A stretch of 64,000 nucleotides of DNA from Boothiomyces macroporosus. Taxonomy: Eukaryota > Chytridiomycota > Chytridiomycetes > Rhizophydiales > Terramycetaceae. Shown one piece after another: positions 1 through 9,328 of this stretch. The stretch is taken from positions 186,001-250,000 of the forward strand of contig JADGKB010000006.1 of the NCBI GenBank assembly GCA_027604185.1, written 5' to 3'. Within the stretch, counting starts at the first letter, position 1, and every line of letters begins with the position of its first letter. Under the pieces are notes generated by a model that did no database searches, was not told the DNA's origin, and saw nothing but the letters and a program-made list of their open reading frames with translations. The position numbers were made by a program, and so were the translations under genes.

Positions 1-523
1 TGGGTGTGTGGTAGGCCAATAAATTATTACTGGACGACCACAGGGATATTCACGGATAAGCGTGCAAACAAATATACCTTCCTCAGAATTAATTTACCGC
101 AGTCAACAGATCGTCTGGTAACTTGCGAGAAACTACTTTATCATGGCGAAGAATAAGAGAAATTTACCCGATTGAAGGGAATCGCTCTTTACCTTTCGAA
201 ATTACAATTTGGTGATTTCTTCTGTCGTTTTTAGTTAGTTGAGACGTCATAGTACTAGTAAAAGATGCACACACGACCACTTTTCTGTGGGTACAGACAC
301 ACCTGATCTGAATTGTCAGATCGCGTCTTTTCCCACCAAAATAATGGATGAACTGTCAACTCTCTTATCATACTAGATGGTAAACTACTATCGAAGGTCA
401 TTGTTAGATTAACCGCTCACAGATTCGAGAGCATCTTTTACTGTTCAATTTGTGAAAGACACTCTAATTTCCGAAATGTTCCCCCAACTTTCTGGTCTGG
501 ATACACGCAGTGACAATTAAAAC
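1..523. other. Intergenic, upstream of first lipase
   Basis: No reading frame, RNA gene or repeat could be supported here on either strand. The right end leads into the TATA element of the first lipase gene, so the distal part is probably its promoter. Confidence 0.5.
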
Positions 524-530
524 TATAAAT
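524..530 (+). promoter_or_regulatory. TATA box of lipase 1
   Basis: TATAAAT lies 30 bp before the start codon at 561. The position implies a very short 5' leader. The second lipase has a weaker TTTAAATAG at about the same distance. Confidence 0.5.
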
Positions 531-560
531 ACAGGCATGTGGAGAGCACTTTAAAAAGAT

Positions 561-1586
561 ATGTCTATTCTCTTTCTCATTGCAACTGCCCTCTCTGCTC
601 CTGCTGTAGATTCAACTTGGGCGACTCCTCCAGCTAATGAAGACCTTAGTGCACCAATGTCTTATGAAGAGTACTCTCAAAGAATGGCTCCTTCAACCCA
701 CACTTTTGTTCCTCAGGATAATAGTGTGGTAAAGCGAGACTGGGCTGGCCAAGTTGATTCAACCACTGCATCAAACTTCGCGTTGATGATGCAGTATGCA
801 ACTGCTGCCTACTGCCCGAGCACCACCAACACTAAAACATGGAACTGTGGGGTTCGATGTGGGGGATCTACCTCTAATACCGTCATTACTGCTTCTCATG
901 AAAACTACTTGACTGGTGCTGCTGGTTATGTTGGTTATAACGATGATCATCAAGCAATTATTGTTGCAGTTAGAGGTACTGCAAATATCCAATCTGCGGT
1001 TCAAGATATCCAGCTGTGGCAAACACCCGCAGATATGGGTGGATTTACAAACTCCAAAGCTCCATCTTCTGCTCTTATCCACCAAGGTTTCAAAAATACA
1101 TACTTGGATTTACAGGCAACTATTCAATCTGCGTTGAGCGCATTGGTTGCCAAGTACCCAAACTACAACATTCTTTTCTCTGGCCACTCTTTGGGAGGTG
1201 CAGTTGTATCTTTGGCGGCTATGGATACTTACAACATCATGGGTGATGCAGTCGCTGACAAAATATCTGTCTTTACTTTTGGAGAACCTCGAGTTGGTAA
1301 TTTGGACTTTGCAAACTACATTGATAGCCTCCCATTTGCATCTAGAATCTATAGAGTAGCAAAATCTGGCGATTTAGTGCCTCACATTCCACCTGAAAAC
1401 TTTTTTGGATTCACTCATCACGTAGACAACTACGAAATCACCAGATTCGGCAGTGCAACAAACTACTGTGTTACTACCGGGCCTGGCGGAGAATCAAATA
1501 GTTGTGGGTCAGACCTGATCTTGTTGAATGTAGTAGATCACATCACCGGATACTATGGGTGGTATACTTACCCATGGGTTTGCTGA
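561..1586 (+). CDS. Secreted class 3 lipase (copy 1 of 3)
   Basis: Triacylglycerol lipase of the Rhizomucor/Rhizopus type, 341 residues, no intron. A short hydrophobic signal peptide (about residues 1-15) is followed by a Pro/Ser-rich propeptide ending at Lys58-Arg59, a likely kexin site. The mature domain starts DWAG and carries YCP..TWNC near residue 84. The nucleophile elbow is GHSLGG with Ser210. Asp271 in SGDLVPH and His327 in DHITGYYG complete the triad. Extra cysteines suggest disulfides. It heads a tandem array of three lipases on the same strand, which points to external lipid or ester digestion. An AATAAA follows about 20 bp after the stop. The family call is secure; substrate is inferred. 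Confidence 0.93.
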   Translation: MSILFLIATALSAPAVDSTWATPPANEDLSAPMSYEEYSQRMAPSTHTFVPQDNSVVKRDWAGQVDSTTASNFALMMQYATAAYCPSTTNTKTWNCGVRCGGSTSNTVITASHENYLTGAAGYVGYNDDHQAIIVAVRGTANIQSAVQDIQLWQTPADMGGFTNSKAPSSALIHQGFKNTYLDLQATIQSALSALVAKYPNYNILFSGHSLGGAVVSLAAMDTYNIMGDAVADKISVFTFGEPRVGNLDFANYIDSLPFASRIYRVAKSGDLVPHIPPENFFGFTHHVDNYEITRFGSATNYCVTTGPGGESNSCGSDLILLNVVDHITGYYGWYTYPWVC

Positions 1587-2139
1587 ATTGTTCCATTATT
1601 GTTAGAATAAAGATTGAATTTATGTTGAATTTGGTGATAGACAACTGACTGGAACAGATCTATTTGATCAGCTGCCATACAGAGGAAACTGTAGGGCGGA
1701 GAAACCCCAGCTGGGACATTGAGAAAAGACTCGTTCCGAAAACACGGCGTCCAAGATTTGTGGAATATGCGAATAATGAACTCTGATTTATCTTTTATTG
1801 TTCACTAATTCATCACCGGTCATGAACAACTTTATTCATGACATTTGCTTTTAGGCTGAATTGTGTCTTGCTTTTGTACTACATTGCGGAAGGCTGGGAC
1901 TGATGGTCCGTGTCCACTTGAGCGTGCCATCCTCTTCATGCAAAGAATGTTTAGTATTCCCCAACAACTGCAGCAAAAATCTCCAGGCAATAAAAAAGGT
2001 CAGAGGTTCGAGCACCTTTTCAAAGTATTTTGAATTTCAATTATTTTCAGAGAAAATCGGAAGAGAACCGTTACGGTCGTGTGGTCCTTGATGCGCTTTG
2101 ATCTTAATTTAAATAGACGATAGAGAGCAGCATACTCCA
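1587..2139. other. Intergenic between lipases 1 and 2
   Basis: Contains the lipase 1 polyadenylation signal (about 1606-1611) and the lipase 2 promoter, with TTTAAATAG around 2107. No other gene could be supported; frames here lack family motifs. Confidence 0.5.
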
Positions 2140-3165
2140 ATGTCTTTTGTATTCCTAGCATCTCTGTTACTTGCTGCTCCACAAGCTGTAGACAATTCAT
2201 GGCCAGCTCCTCCTCCAAATGAGGATCTGAATGCAAACATGACTTATGCCGAATATTCCCAGCAAATGGATCCATCATCTCACACATACGTACCAATCCC
2301 AAACTCTGTTAGCAAGAGAGATTGGAACGGACCAGTAGACACCACCACGGCAAACAACTTTGCTCTAATGATGCAACTGGCTGTTTCGTCGTATTGTCCT
2401 AGCACAACCAACTCTAAAACTTGGAACTGCGGAGTTAGATGCCAAGGCTCGCTTTCTGGAACTGTAATCGTTGGTTCTCATGAAAACTATGCGTCGGGTG
2501 CTGCTGGATTCGTTGGCTATAATCCAGATCAAAAAATGATTGTCGTATCCGTCAGAGGTACAGCAAACATCCAATCTTGCATTCAAGATATTCAATTATG
2601 GAAAACTCCAGCTGATTTCGGTGGTTTCCCAAACAACCAGGCTCCTTCAAGTGCGCAAATCCACCAAGGCTTCAAGAATACTTATATTGACTTGCAACCA
2701 ACATTACAATCCGGATTGGAAACACTGGCTGCTCAATATCCAGACTATCACATCATCTTTTCAGGCCATTCTCTAGGCGGGGCTGTTGTAAATCTTGCTG
2801 CACTCGATTTTTACCAAAACAATCCACAATACGCCGATAGAATCTCAATCTATACTTTTGGAGAGCCTAGAATTGGCAATCTCGACTTTGCCAATTATAT
2901 AGACAGTCTACCTTATGCTCAGAGGATCTTTAGAGTGGCAAAATCAGGCGATATCGTTCCTCACTTGCCTCCAGAATCATTCTTCAACTTTGCCCACCAT
3001 ATTGACAACTTTGAAATCACCAGATTTGGCACTACTACAAACTTTTGTGTTACTACTGGGCCAGCTGGAGAAAGTTCTTCTTGCAGCTCAGACACTACTT
3101 TGTTGAACCTGGTTGATCATATTACTGGATACTACGGATGGTGGACTTATCCATGGTTCTGTTGA
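2140..3165 (+). CDS. Secreted class 3 lipase (copy 2 of 3)
   Basis: Second tandem paralogue, 341 residues, single exon. Signal peptide of about 13 residues, propeptide closed by Lys59-Arg60, then the lipase domain. Catalytic residues read directly: Ser211 in GHSLGG, Asp271 in SGDIVPHLPP and His327 in DHITGYYG. It is closer in sequence to copy 3 than to copy 1, for example in the shared FYQNNPQY stretch and LPPESFFNFAHH. Same orientation as its neighbours with its own upstream AT-rich element, so separate transcription is likely. Probably secreted and kexin-activated. Confidence 0.93.
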   Translation: MSFVFLASLLLAAPQAVDNSWPAPPPNEDLNANMTYAEYSQQMDPSSHTYVPIPNSVSKRDWNGPVDTTTANNFALMMQLAVSSYCPSTTNSKTWNCGVRCQGSLSGTVIVGSHENYASGAAGFVGYNPDQKMIVVSVRGTANIQSCIQDIQLWKTPADFGGFPNNQAPSSAQIHQGFKNTYIDLQPTLQSGLETLAAQYPDYHIIFSGHSLGGAVVNLAALDFYQNNPQYADRISIYTFGEPRIGNLDFANYIDSLPYAQRIFRVAKSGDIVPHLPPESFFNFAHHIDNFEITRFGTTTNFCVTTGPAGESSSCSSDTTLLNLVDHITGYYGWWTYPWFC

Positions 3166-3739
3166 TACATTTTAGACTTTTACATTGAAATACATTCTTT
3201 TTGCAAGTGAGGTTTTTGACATCTGTGCCCTTGCACAACAGACTAAAAGTGGTCAAGTGACTAGTTTCTTTTCTCCATCATAGGCCGAGAGGGAACCCAG
3301 GATAACTAAAAATCCCTTATTGTGCAAGGAATATCACTGCATAAACGTGATTATATAATTGTTTAGCCGCAATCAGCTTGGTTGAACTTTTTCGTGCGCT
3401 AGGTTTGATCTCATTGACCCTTTGATAACGGCGTGTTTGTTTTTGTACCACCAGCGGCAGGGAACAGGTGTTCTTGGCCTCGATTCAATTAAAGAACCAA
3501 AATGTGCCGGGAGCATGCAGTTTTTCCTCATCCACTGTAAATAACTGCTACGAGCCTAGTTTCTATACTCACAGCCAAAGAGAAAAGTAAAAATCTAGTT
3601 TCATACATGTAGAATTTCGGATGATTTTCAAAATAGCTGGGCATTTTGTTTAAGTTTAGATTTTAGTAATGTGGTCTTGTGCTCCTCACTTGACGCTATG
3701 ATTTTGGTTTAAATTGGAAAAGGTGGCAGGACTGGATAG
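3166..3739. other. Intergenic between lipases 2 and 3
   Basis: No additional gene seen. The last 30-40 bp contain TTTAAATT (around 3708), a plausible core promoter for lipase 3. Confidence 0.5.
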
Positions 3740-4762
3740 ATGTTATTCCATCTTTTAACAGCACTAACAACCGCCTTGCCGCAATCTGTTGACAACAGTT
3801 GGCCATCCCCACCTCCAAATGAAAACCTCCATCCAAACATGACTTACTCGCAGTACTCTGATCAAATGACCCCATCTTCGCAAATCTACGTACCTATTCC
3901 AAACAACTCAAAGAGAGATTGGGCTGGAGTCGTTGATTCACAATTGTCGTCAAATTTTGCACTGATGATGCAATTCGCCGTTGCTTCTTACTGTCCAAGC
4001 ACTACTAGTTCCAAAACATGGAATTGCGGTGTGCGTTGTGAAGGTTCAACCGCTGGTACTGTTATTGTTGGTTCATATTCAAACAGTGCAACAGGTGCTG
4101 CTGGCTTTGTTGGTTACAATTCAAACCAACACATGATTATTGTATCTGTTAGAGGGACCGCAGATATTCAGTCGTGTATCCAGGATATTGCTTTGTGGAA
4201 AACTCCAGCAGATTTCGGTGGGTTTTCAAACAATAAGGCTCCATCCAGTGCGCAAGTCCATGCAGGCTTCAAGAATACTTATATGGGTCTCCAATCCACT
4301 TTACAATCAGGTCTGGTTTCGCTTGCTGCTCAATACCCTTCGTTTGACATTGTTTTTACTGGGCATTCATTAGGAGGCGCGGTTGTAAATCTAGCTGCCA
4401 TGGACTTTTACCAAAACAATCCACAATACGGATCTAGAATCGCCATCTATACTTTTGGAGAACCTAGAGTAGGTAATGTTGACTTTGCCAATTATATCGA
4501 CAGTCTGCCTTATGCTCAAAAGATCTTTAGAGTAGCGAAATCAGGCGATATCGTTCCTCACTTGCCTCCAGAAAGCTTTTTCAACTTTGCACACCATATA
4601 GACAATTATGAAATCACCAGATTCGGCACTACTACTAATTACTGTGTTACTACTGGACCAGCAGGCGAGAGCGATTCATGTAATTCTGACACGATTGCAA
4701 TCAATCTGCTTGATCACATTACTGGTTACTACGGGTGGTACACTTACCCATGGTTTTGTTGA
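3740..4762 (+). CDS. Secreted class 3 lipase (copy 3 of 3)
   Basis: Third tandem paralogue, 340 residues, single exon. Signal peptide about residues 1-14, propeptide ending at Lys58-Arg59, mature domain from DWAG. Triad Ser210 (GHSLGG), Asp270 (SGDIVPH) and His326 (DHITGYYG). The C-terminus WYTYPWFC is almost identical in all copies and the final cysteine is conserved, suggesting a terminal disulfide. An AATAAA lies about 9 bp after the stop. Same function as copies 1 and 2 is inferred; chain-length preference cannot be read from sequence. Confidence 0.93.
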   Translation: MLFHLLTALTTALPQSVDNSWPSPPPNENLHPNMTYSQYSDQMTPSSQIYVPIPNNSKRDWAGVVDSQLSSNFALMMQFAVASYCPSTTSSKTWNCGVRCEGSTAGTVIVGSYSNSATGAAGFVGYNSNQHMIIVSVRGTADIQSCIQDIALWKTPADFGGFSNNKAPSSAQVHAGFKNTYMGLQSTLQSGLVSLAAQYPSFDIVFTGHSLGGAVVNLAAMDFYQNNPQYGSRIAIYTFGEPRVGNVDFANYIDSLPYAQKIFRVAKSGDIVPHLPPESFFNFAHHIDNYEITRFGTTTNYCVTTGPAGESDSCNSDTIAINLLDHITGYYGWYTYPWFC

Positions 4763-4782
4763 TTTTTGTAATAAACGAAATG

Positions 4783-5034
4783 TATTCTAGAACTACGTCC
4801 GAATTATTCTATTTGGTTTCTGAGTTGAAAGTTCTTAAAGTCGGAAAGGACAATTCAAGCTCTTGGTTGTCTGAAATCCTTCGTTGGTTTATGACTGCCA
4901 TCAAACCTGTTTCTCCCAGATCGGCCAATGATTTAACCGCGTTAAATACTGATGATTCCCTTGCTGAACTCAGGCGTTGCTTTGGACCAGTGTATCCAAT
5001 CTCAAGCAAGAAAATTAAAACCCGCCAGCAGTGA
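4783..5034 (+). CDS. Possible small ORF after lipase 3
   Basis: An ATG-initiated frame of about 84 codons starts 20 bp after the lipase 3 stop and ends just before a tandem repeat. It matches no family I recognise, has no signal peptide, and the opposite strand is also open over the same stretch. Its start coincides with the lipase 3 polyadenylation signal region. It may be noncoding. Confidence 0.2.
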   Translation, partial: YSRTTSELFYLVSELKVLKVGKDNSSSWLSEILRWFMTAIKPVSPRSANDLTALNTDDSLAELRRCFGPVYPISSKKIKTRQQ

Positions 5035-5043
5035 AGAATAATA

Positions 5044-5169
5044 TTTCCAACCAACTCTAAATGTAGCGCTTTTCTTTTATTTCCAACCAACTCTAAATGT
5101 AGTGCTTTCTTTTATTTCCAACCAACTCTAAATGTAGTGCTTTCTTTTATTTCCAACCAACTCTAAATT
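5044..5169. repeat. 35-bp tandem repeat, about 3.5 copies
   Basis: The unit TTTCCAACCAACTCTAAATG followed by TAGTGCTTTCTTTTA is repeated head to tail. Anchor CC dinucleotides fall at 5047, 5083, 5118 and 5153, so the periods are 36, 35 and 35 bp. The first copy has one extra T and a G-to-C change; the last is truncated after CTCTAAAT. It lies between lipase 3 and the p24 promoter. Confidence 0.9.
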
Positions 5170-5214
5170 TTATACTCTTGAAATGTCTAGAGAAACTCAT
5201 TTTGCTTTTTTCAA

Positions 5215-5886
5215 ATGAGAATCATCGCTCTTTTGACAACACTCGTCCAAGCTTTCCATTTCTACGCAGAGACAGCAGAGCAGCGATGCTTCACTGAAGA
5301 ACTGGGACAAGAAACTCACATAGTCGGTGCATACAAAGCAGTGTTCTACGATTCCGCTACAAATTCCTATACAAGCTTATCAGGAGCTTCATTAGCAATC
5401 AACGTTTATTCTGAAGTATCGAATACAAATTTAGTAGATATTAATGCTTCAGATAAAGGCAAATTCTCGTTTATTGCTGCTGAATCTGGTAAACATCGTA
5501 TTTGTTTGACACCACATTCGTCAGGATGGAGCAAACCTAGGGCAAAGATATACCTGGATATTCAGGATAAGGATGATGATGAAGTAGAAAAGAAGGAGCT
5601 TTCAAAAAAAGAAGGATATATTAATGAATTGAAATGGCGAACAAAGGATTTATTGCGAAGAGTGGAAACAATCAGAAATGAACTAAAAGCACAAACAGTA
5701 ATTTTAACTAATGCAGGAACGTGAAGGTGAATTGAGAGAAGAAAGTGAAATCTTGAATTCTCATGCTTACAGAGTTACCCTAGTCCAAATCTTTGTTCTT
5801 GGTACTTTTAAATTAACCTAGTAATGACTTGCGCATGGCAATTAACGCAGTTGAAAAAGTTTTTCATTTCCAAAAAGCTAGTCTAA
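5215..5886 (+). CDS. p24/emp24 family (GOLD-domain) cargo receptor
   Basis: Type I membrane protein of early-secretory vesicles that cycles between ER and Golgi in COPI/COPII carriers. Two introns, 5698-5716 (19 nt) and 5802-5821 (20 nt), must be removed; spliced length 210 residues. Signal peptide about 1-14, then a GOLD domain with the conserved cysteine pair (RCF and RICL), a coiled coil (WRTKDLLRRVETIRNEL), one transmembrane helix and the cytosolic tail LKKFFISKKLV, a typical COPI/COPII sorting tail. Without splicing the transmembrane helix and tail are lost, which confirms the introns. The stop is fused to an AATAAA. It converges with HOG1, stops 21 bp apart. Subfamily not resolved. Confidence 0.9.
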
Positions 5887-5907
5887 ATAAACAGTTGATC
5901 TCAATGT

Positions 5908-7003
5908 TTATTGAAGGTTATTGATTACATGAATGACACGTTGCTTCCATTCATCGGTAGAAATGTTTTGTTCCATAAAAGACCAATCAAACGGAGCCAC
6001 ATTCAATTCTTCTTCCTCTCCATCTTTGTATTCATCAAAGTACGGATGCTCCAAAGCTTCTTTGGCAGTAATACGCTTCTTTGGATCCCACTGAAGCATC
6101 TTTGAAAGTAAATCGCGATCTACGTTAGCAATATGAACCTTCATCTGGTATATGGTTGAATTTATCATAAAAAGCAGTGCTACTACTAAAGTTTTTCAAT
6201 GATTGAACAAATTTCAAAGTCTAATTAGATAGTAATTACATTTTCACTAGCGATAGATTGAACAACGTCTATTGGCGGACTACCCAATAATTCAGCGATA
6301 AACGTAAACTGATCTACGTGGTCTTTGCCTGGAAACAATGGTTTCTGTTTCCCTTCCAACATTTCACCAAATATACATCCCAAACTCCACAAATCTACTG
6401 CTTTATCATAATGCTGCCAAGTCAACATAATCTCTGGTGCCCTATAATATCTAGTGGACACATATCCAGTCATGACTTGTTCACTAACCCTAGCTAATCC
6501 AAAATCACAAATCTTCAAGTCGCAATTCTCATTAACGAGTATATTTGCCGGTTTCAAATCTCTATGAATCACTCCTGCTTGATGAACGTATCGTAATCCA
6601 TGCAACATTTGAAAACAAAAGAATTTAATGTATTGCGGCTCTAATGGCTTCACACTCAGCAATCGATGTAAATCAGCTCCAAGTAGCTCTGTAACAAAGT
6701 ACAAGTCGTCATTCTGCAAAAAAGCGTCTTTTAAACAAATGATATTCTCGTGCTGTAAATGGGCGAGTAGCATTAATTCTCTAAATGCTCGTTTTGATAG
6801 GGTTGGGTTTGTAAATGGTTGAGCAATCTTTTTAATGGCTCGCTGCTGGTTGGTTTTTGAATCTGTTGCTGAGCTGGATTAGGGATAGTTACCATACTAG
6901 ACCAAATGCACCCAAGCCAATAGGTTGCAGATTGAGATATCTTGTTAGTGAAAGAGTACCTGGTGGGGCAGTGGAAAGTGGTTCCCATAATTTCAACATC
7001 CAT
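5908..7003 (-). CDS. HOG1: HOG1/p38-type MAP kinase
   Basis: Stress-activated MAP kinase. Four 19-nt introns (6941-6959, 6874-6892, 6221-6239, 6120-6138) are removed to give 339 residues. Visible: glycine loop GLGAFGLV, catalytic lysine in [15 protein letters not shown] catalytic loop, DFG in ICDFGLAR, and activation loop TGY followed by [10 protein letters not shown], which marks the p38/HOG1 class rather than TEY kinases. [16 protein letters not shown] and SENTLKFV match Hog1 closely, and FDWSF lies in the C-terminal extension. Expected role: osmotic and stress signalling downstream of a Pbs2-type MAPKK. The stop codon overlaps an AATAAA on the minus strand. Confidence 0.95.
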
Positions 7004-7141
7004 TTTTAGCTTTTTGGTGAAAAACATGTTTGTATTTTTCCATGGATTAAAGCCCAGTGTTTCAAGGGTAATGGTCTTCATTAGTGGCACATGGGAGCTA
7101 GTTTAAGGGAAAGACATAATATCTCGAACCAAAACAATTCT

Positions 7142-7639
7142 TTATTTCTTTTCTTCTTCTGCTGCAGGAACCAAGAACAGAACTACTAGCGGTACAATGT
7201 AATACCAATATTTGCTCCAAAACGATTGCTCTTCCTGCTTCTTTTCCTGCTTTTCAGTCGGTTCAAACAACGGTGGTCTCATTAATTAATATTACCTTGG
7301 CACTAGACTCTGTTTTCTAATCTTAACAGTTGAATTAAAGGAATCTCCGCTATAACCGCACTCCCCACTAGTAATGTAATTAAAGTAAAACGGATCAGTG
7401 AATATTTCTATTTGCTCATTAAATCCATTTTGAAGCAAGCAAGTCTTTACAGTCCTTTTCAATCTCTGGTTTTCGTAAACTAGTTCCACAGTGTAGTATG
7501 GATAATCCTTTTTTAGAAACGCTGGGATTTCGTTTGATGAGAAGGTTGAATCAAACTGTCTGATGAATTTCTCTTTTCCTGCAGTGTAGATTAATTCATG
7601 TCCAAAAACTGTTAGGAAAAGCAACGAGATTAAAAACAT
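7142..7639 (-). CDS. EMC10: ER membrane protein complex subunit 10 (EMC10)
   Basis: Lumenal/membrane subunit of the EMC insertase. An 18-nt intron (7278-7295) is removed; 159 residues from the ATG at 7639, where MFLISLLFLTVFG forms a signal peptide. A TTTATAAA about 25-30 bp upstream supports this start. The lumenal beta domain has a cysteine pair (TCLLQ and GECGY). The second exon gives the hallmark C-terminal helix SFWSKYWYYIVPLVVLFLV, matching the KYWMYIIPVV end of animal EMC10. The stop overlaps an AATAAA. Divergent from the metaxin gene. Confidence 0.85.
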
Positions 7640-7811
7640 TTGGAAAACATTTTCTAGAGACAAGTTTATAAATAAAGCCTAACCTTAATTTAGCATAAAT
7701 AGGAGCAAAATTAGATTTGAAATTTATAAACAAATCTCATATTCACCTGATTGCACACACTGATTACCACAATACTAGAAACCATCTTGCAAATTACGGC
7801 TATTCAAATAG

Positions 7812-7819
7812 TATAAAAG
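7812..7819 (+). promoter_or_regulatory. TATA box of metaxin gene
   Basis: TATAAAAG lies 33 bp before the metaxin ATG at 7852, a good core promoter match within the 212-bp divergent region shared with EMC10. Confidence 0.5.
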
Positions 7820-7851
7820 AATTTAAAATCCAATTTTTTTCTAATCCAAAA

Positions 7852-8691
7852 ATGTTGCGCTGCAAACCAGTCTACAAAGAACCGGAGCAAAACGAAGAAG
7901 CAATCCTATTCGCATTCCCAGTAACAAAGAACCTATCAACTTGCATGGAAGTAGAATGCTTAAAAATACAGACAACATTGATATTCTCTCACTTTCCATT
8001 TTCACTGAGCGAAATTCATGAACACAACTTTTCACCTTCTGGAAAACTACCTTGTTTGCTAGTTGATGGAAAAGTATATGCCGGAAGAGATATTATTATA
8101 CAAGCTGCCCAAAGAGTACGATTGGTTTTATATAGGGGCTTGATATCGATTCGTTCTTGTCTCCAACACAAAAAAGTTCAATGAATGCATTCAAGAGCCA
8201 AGTAGAATCTAAAATAGGATTTTGTTTAGATTTGGAATTATGGTATGACTCACACTTCAATTCAATTACTTTGCTACAGAGAGGGATTTCTTATCCTTGG
8301 CCATTGAATTTGATTATTCCTAGGTTGGAAAGAAATCAGAAAATCAAAGAAATGATGGCTTCTAGACCAGTGTTGAATACTAGAGATGTATCTTTATTTA
8401 ACGTAGATTTATGGACAAGCTCAAATCTGTTTGGATGGATTATCTTTACTACTAGGAGATCAACAGTACTTTTACGGAACCAGGTAAGCTTTTGCTAACA
8501 GACCAACTACTTTAGACGCAGTTGTATTTGCTTATATCCACATTATCCTTTCTCTCTTGTCTAAATCAAGCACAGATTCAAAGCTGCGTAAATTTGTGTT
8601 GCAGCACGATAATCTGGTTCAGTATAGTAGAAGGTTATGGCAGAATTGGTATGCTAGAGTAGATTCTGTTGCATCTTCACTTCAATCATAA
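7852..8691 (+). CDS. Metaxin/SAM37-like mitochondrial outer membrane protein
   Basis: Component of the mitochondrial sorting and assembly machinery with a glutathione-S-transferase-like fold. Introns at 8116-8135 (20 nt), 8388-8406 (19) and 8485-8502 (18) are removed to give 260 residues. The thioredoxin-like half contains SGKLPCLLVDGKV. The helical half contains ISYPWPLNLIIPR, the metaxin W...FPLN segment, and after splicing the GST-C signature GDQQYFYGTRPTTLDAVVFAY. No C-terminal membrane anchor is obvious. The stop overlaps an AATAAA. Metaxin 1 versus 2 was not resolved. Confidence 0.82.
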
Positions 8692-8822
8692 TAAACCATA
8701 AATCTATCTATGGATGAGTGTATCATTAATCCAATGCACTTCAACATTTTCATTTGTTGGGCTTGTATAATATTCACGTGACTAGAAAGGTTTGAATTCA
8801 AGTTTCAAAAAATGCTTTCTAA

Positions 8823-9110
8823 ATGCCAGTGAAATTAGAAAAACTAAACCAGCAAGCACAGCTGGATTTAACAAAGAAATACTTTTACTTGGGCTTCCTC
8901 TTCCTCCCATTCTTCTGGTTTGTCAATCTAATATGGTTCTACCCGTTCATCAAAACAAACCCACAGCTCAAACCATATGTGCTAATGTCAGGAATTGGAT
9001 CACTGTTTTATCTTGTAGTAATAATATCATGGATGAGCTTGTATTTTGTTAATAGAAATGTGTGGGGGTTTGCGGATTTCTTGACTGTAATTATACCAAA
9101 AGGACAATAG
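8823..9110 (+). CDS. PSENEN: PEN-2 gamma-secretase subunit
   Basis: Smallest subunit of the gamma-secretase complex, which matures presenilin for intramembrane proteolysis. Single exon, 95 residues, close to the usual 101. Diagnostic features: LTKKYFYLGFLFLPFFWFVN (human KYYLGGFAFLPFLWLVN), IWFYPF, two hydrophobic hairpin segments, a third helix SGIGSLFYLVVIISWMSLYF, and the conserved end WGFADFLTVIIPKG (human WGALGDYLSFTIPLG). An AATAAA follows the stop by about 5 bp. No presenilin, nicastrin or APH-1 lies in this window. Presence of the complex in this organism is inferred. Confidence 0.9.
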   Translation: MPVKLEKLNQQAQLDLTKKYFYLGFLFLPFFWFVNLIWFYPFIKTNPQLKPYVLMSGIGSLFYLVVIISWMSLYFVNRNVWGFADFLTVIIPKGQ

Positions 9111-9328
9111 GGTTTTAATAAAGTTAAAGTATAAATATGGTCATATTAAACTTTATCGAAAAGAATACATTTAGCCATGTAGCGGAACCGACAGTTGACA
9201 TCTTCAATACTGACACTGTTTATTCCTCAATACTAGCCTTTAATTAATCCATGGATTTAACGCCAAAACAAATAACTCACATGGGCCATGAGCGCGGCAA
9301 ACCCAAACAAAAAAAGCATTTTTAATTT

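Noticed and set aside
1990..2010. GGTTCGAGC resembling a tRNA B box
   Set aside because: No matching A box, acceptor stem or anticodon arm could be folded around it.
4809..5090. Open frame on the minus strand across the 35-bp repeat
   Set aside because: It runs through the tandem repeat, shows no family features and lacks a plausible promoter.
6120..6240. HOG1 appears as three broken frames, suggesting a pseudogene
   Set aside because: The breaks coincide exactly with 19-nt GT..AG segments whose removal restores all kinase motifs. The same holds for the other apparently fragmented genes.
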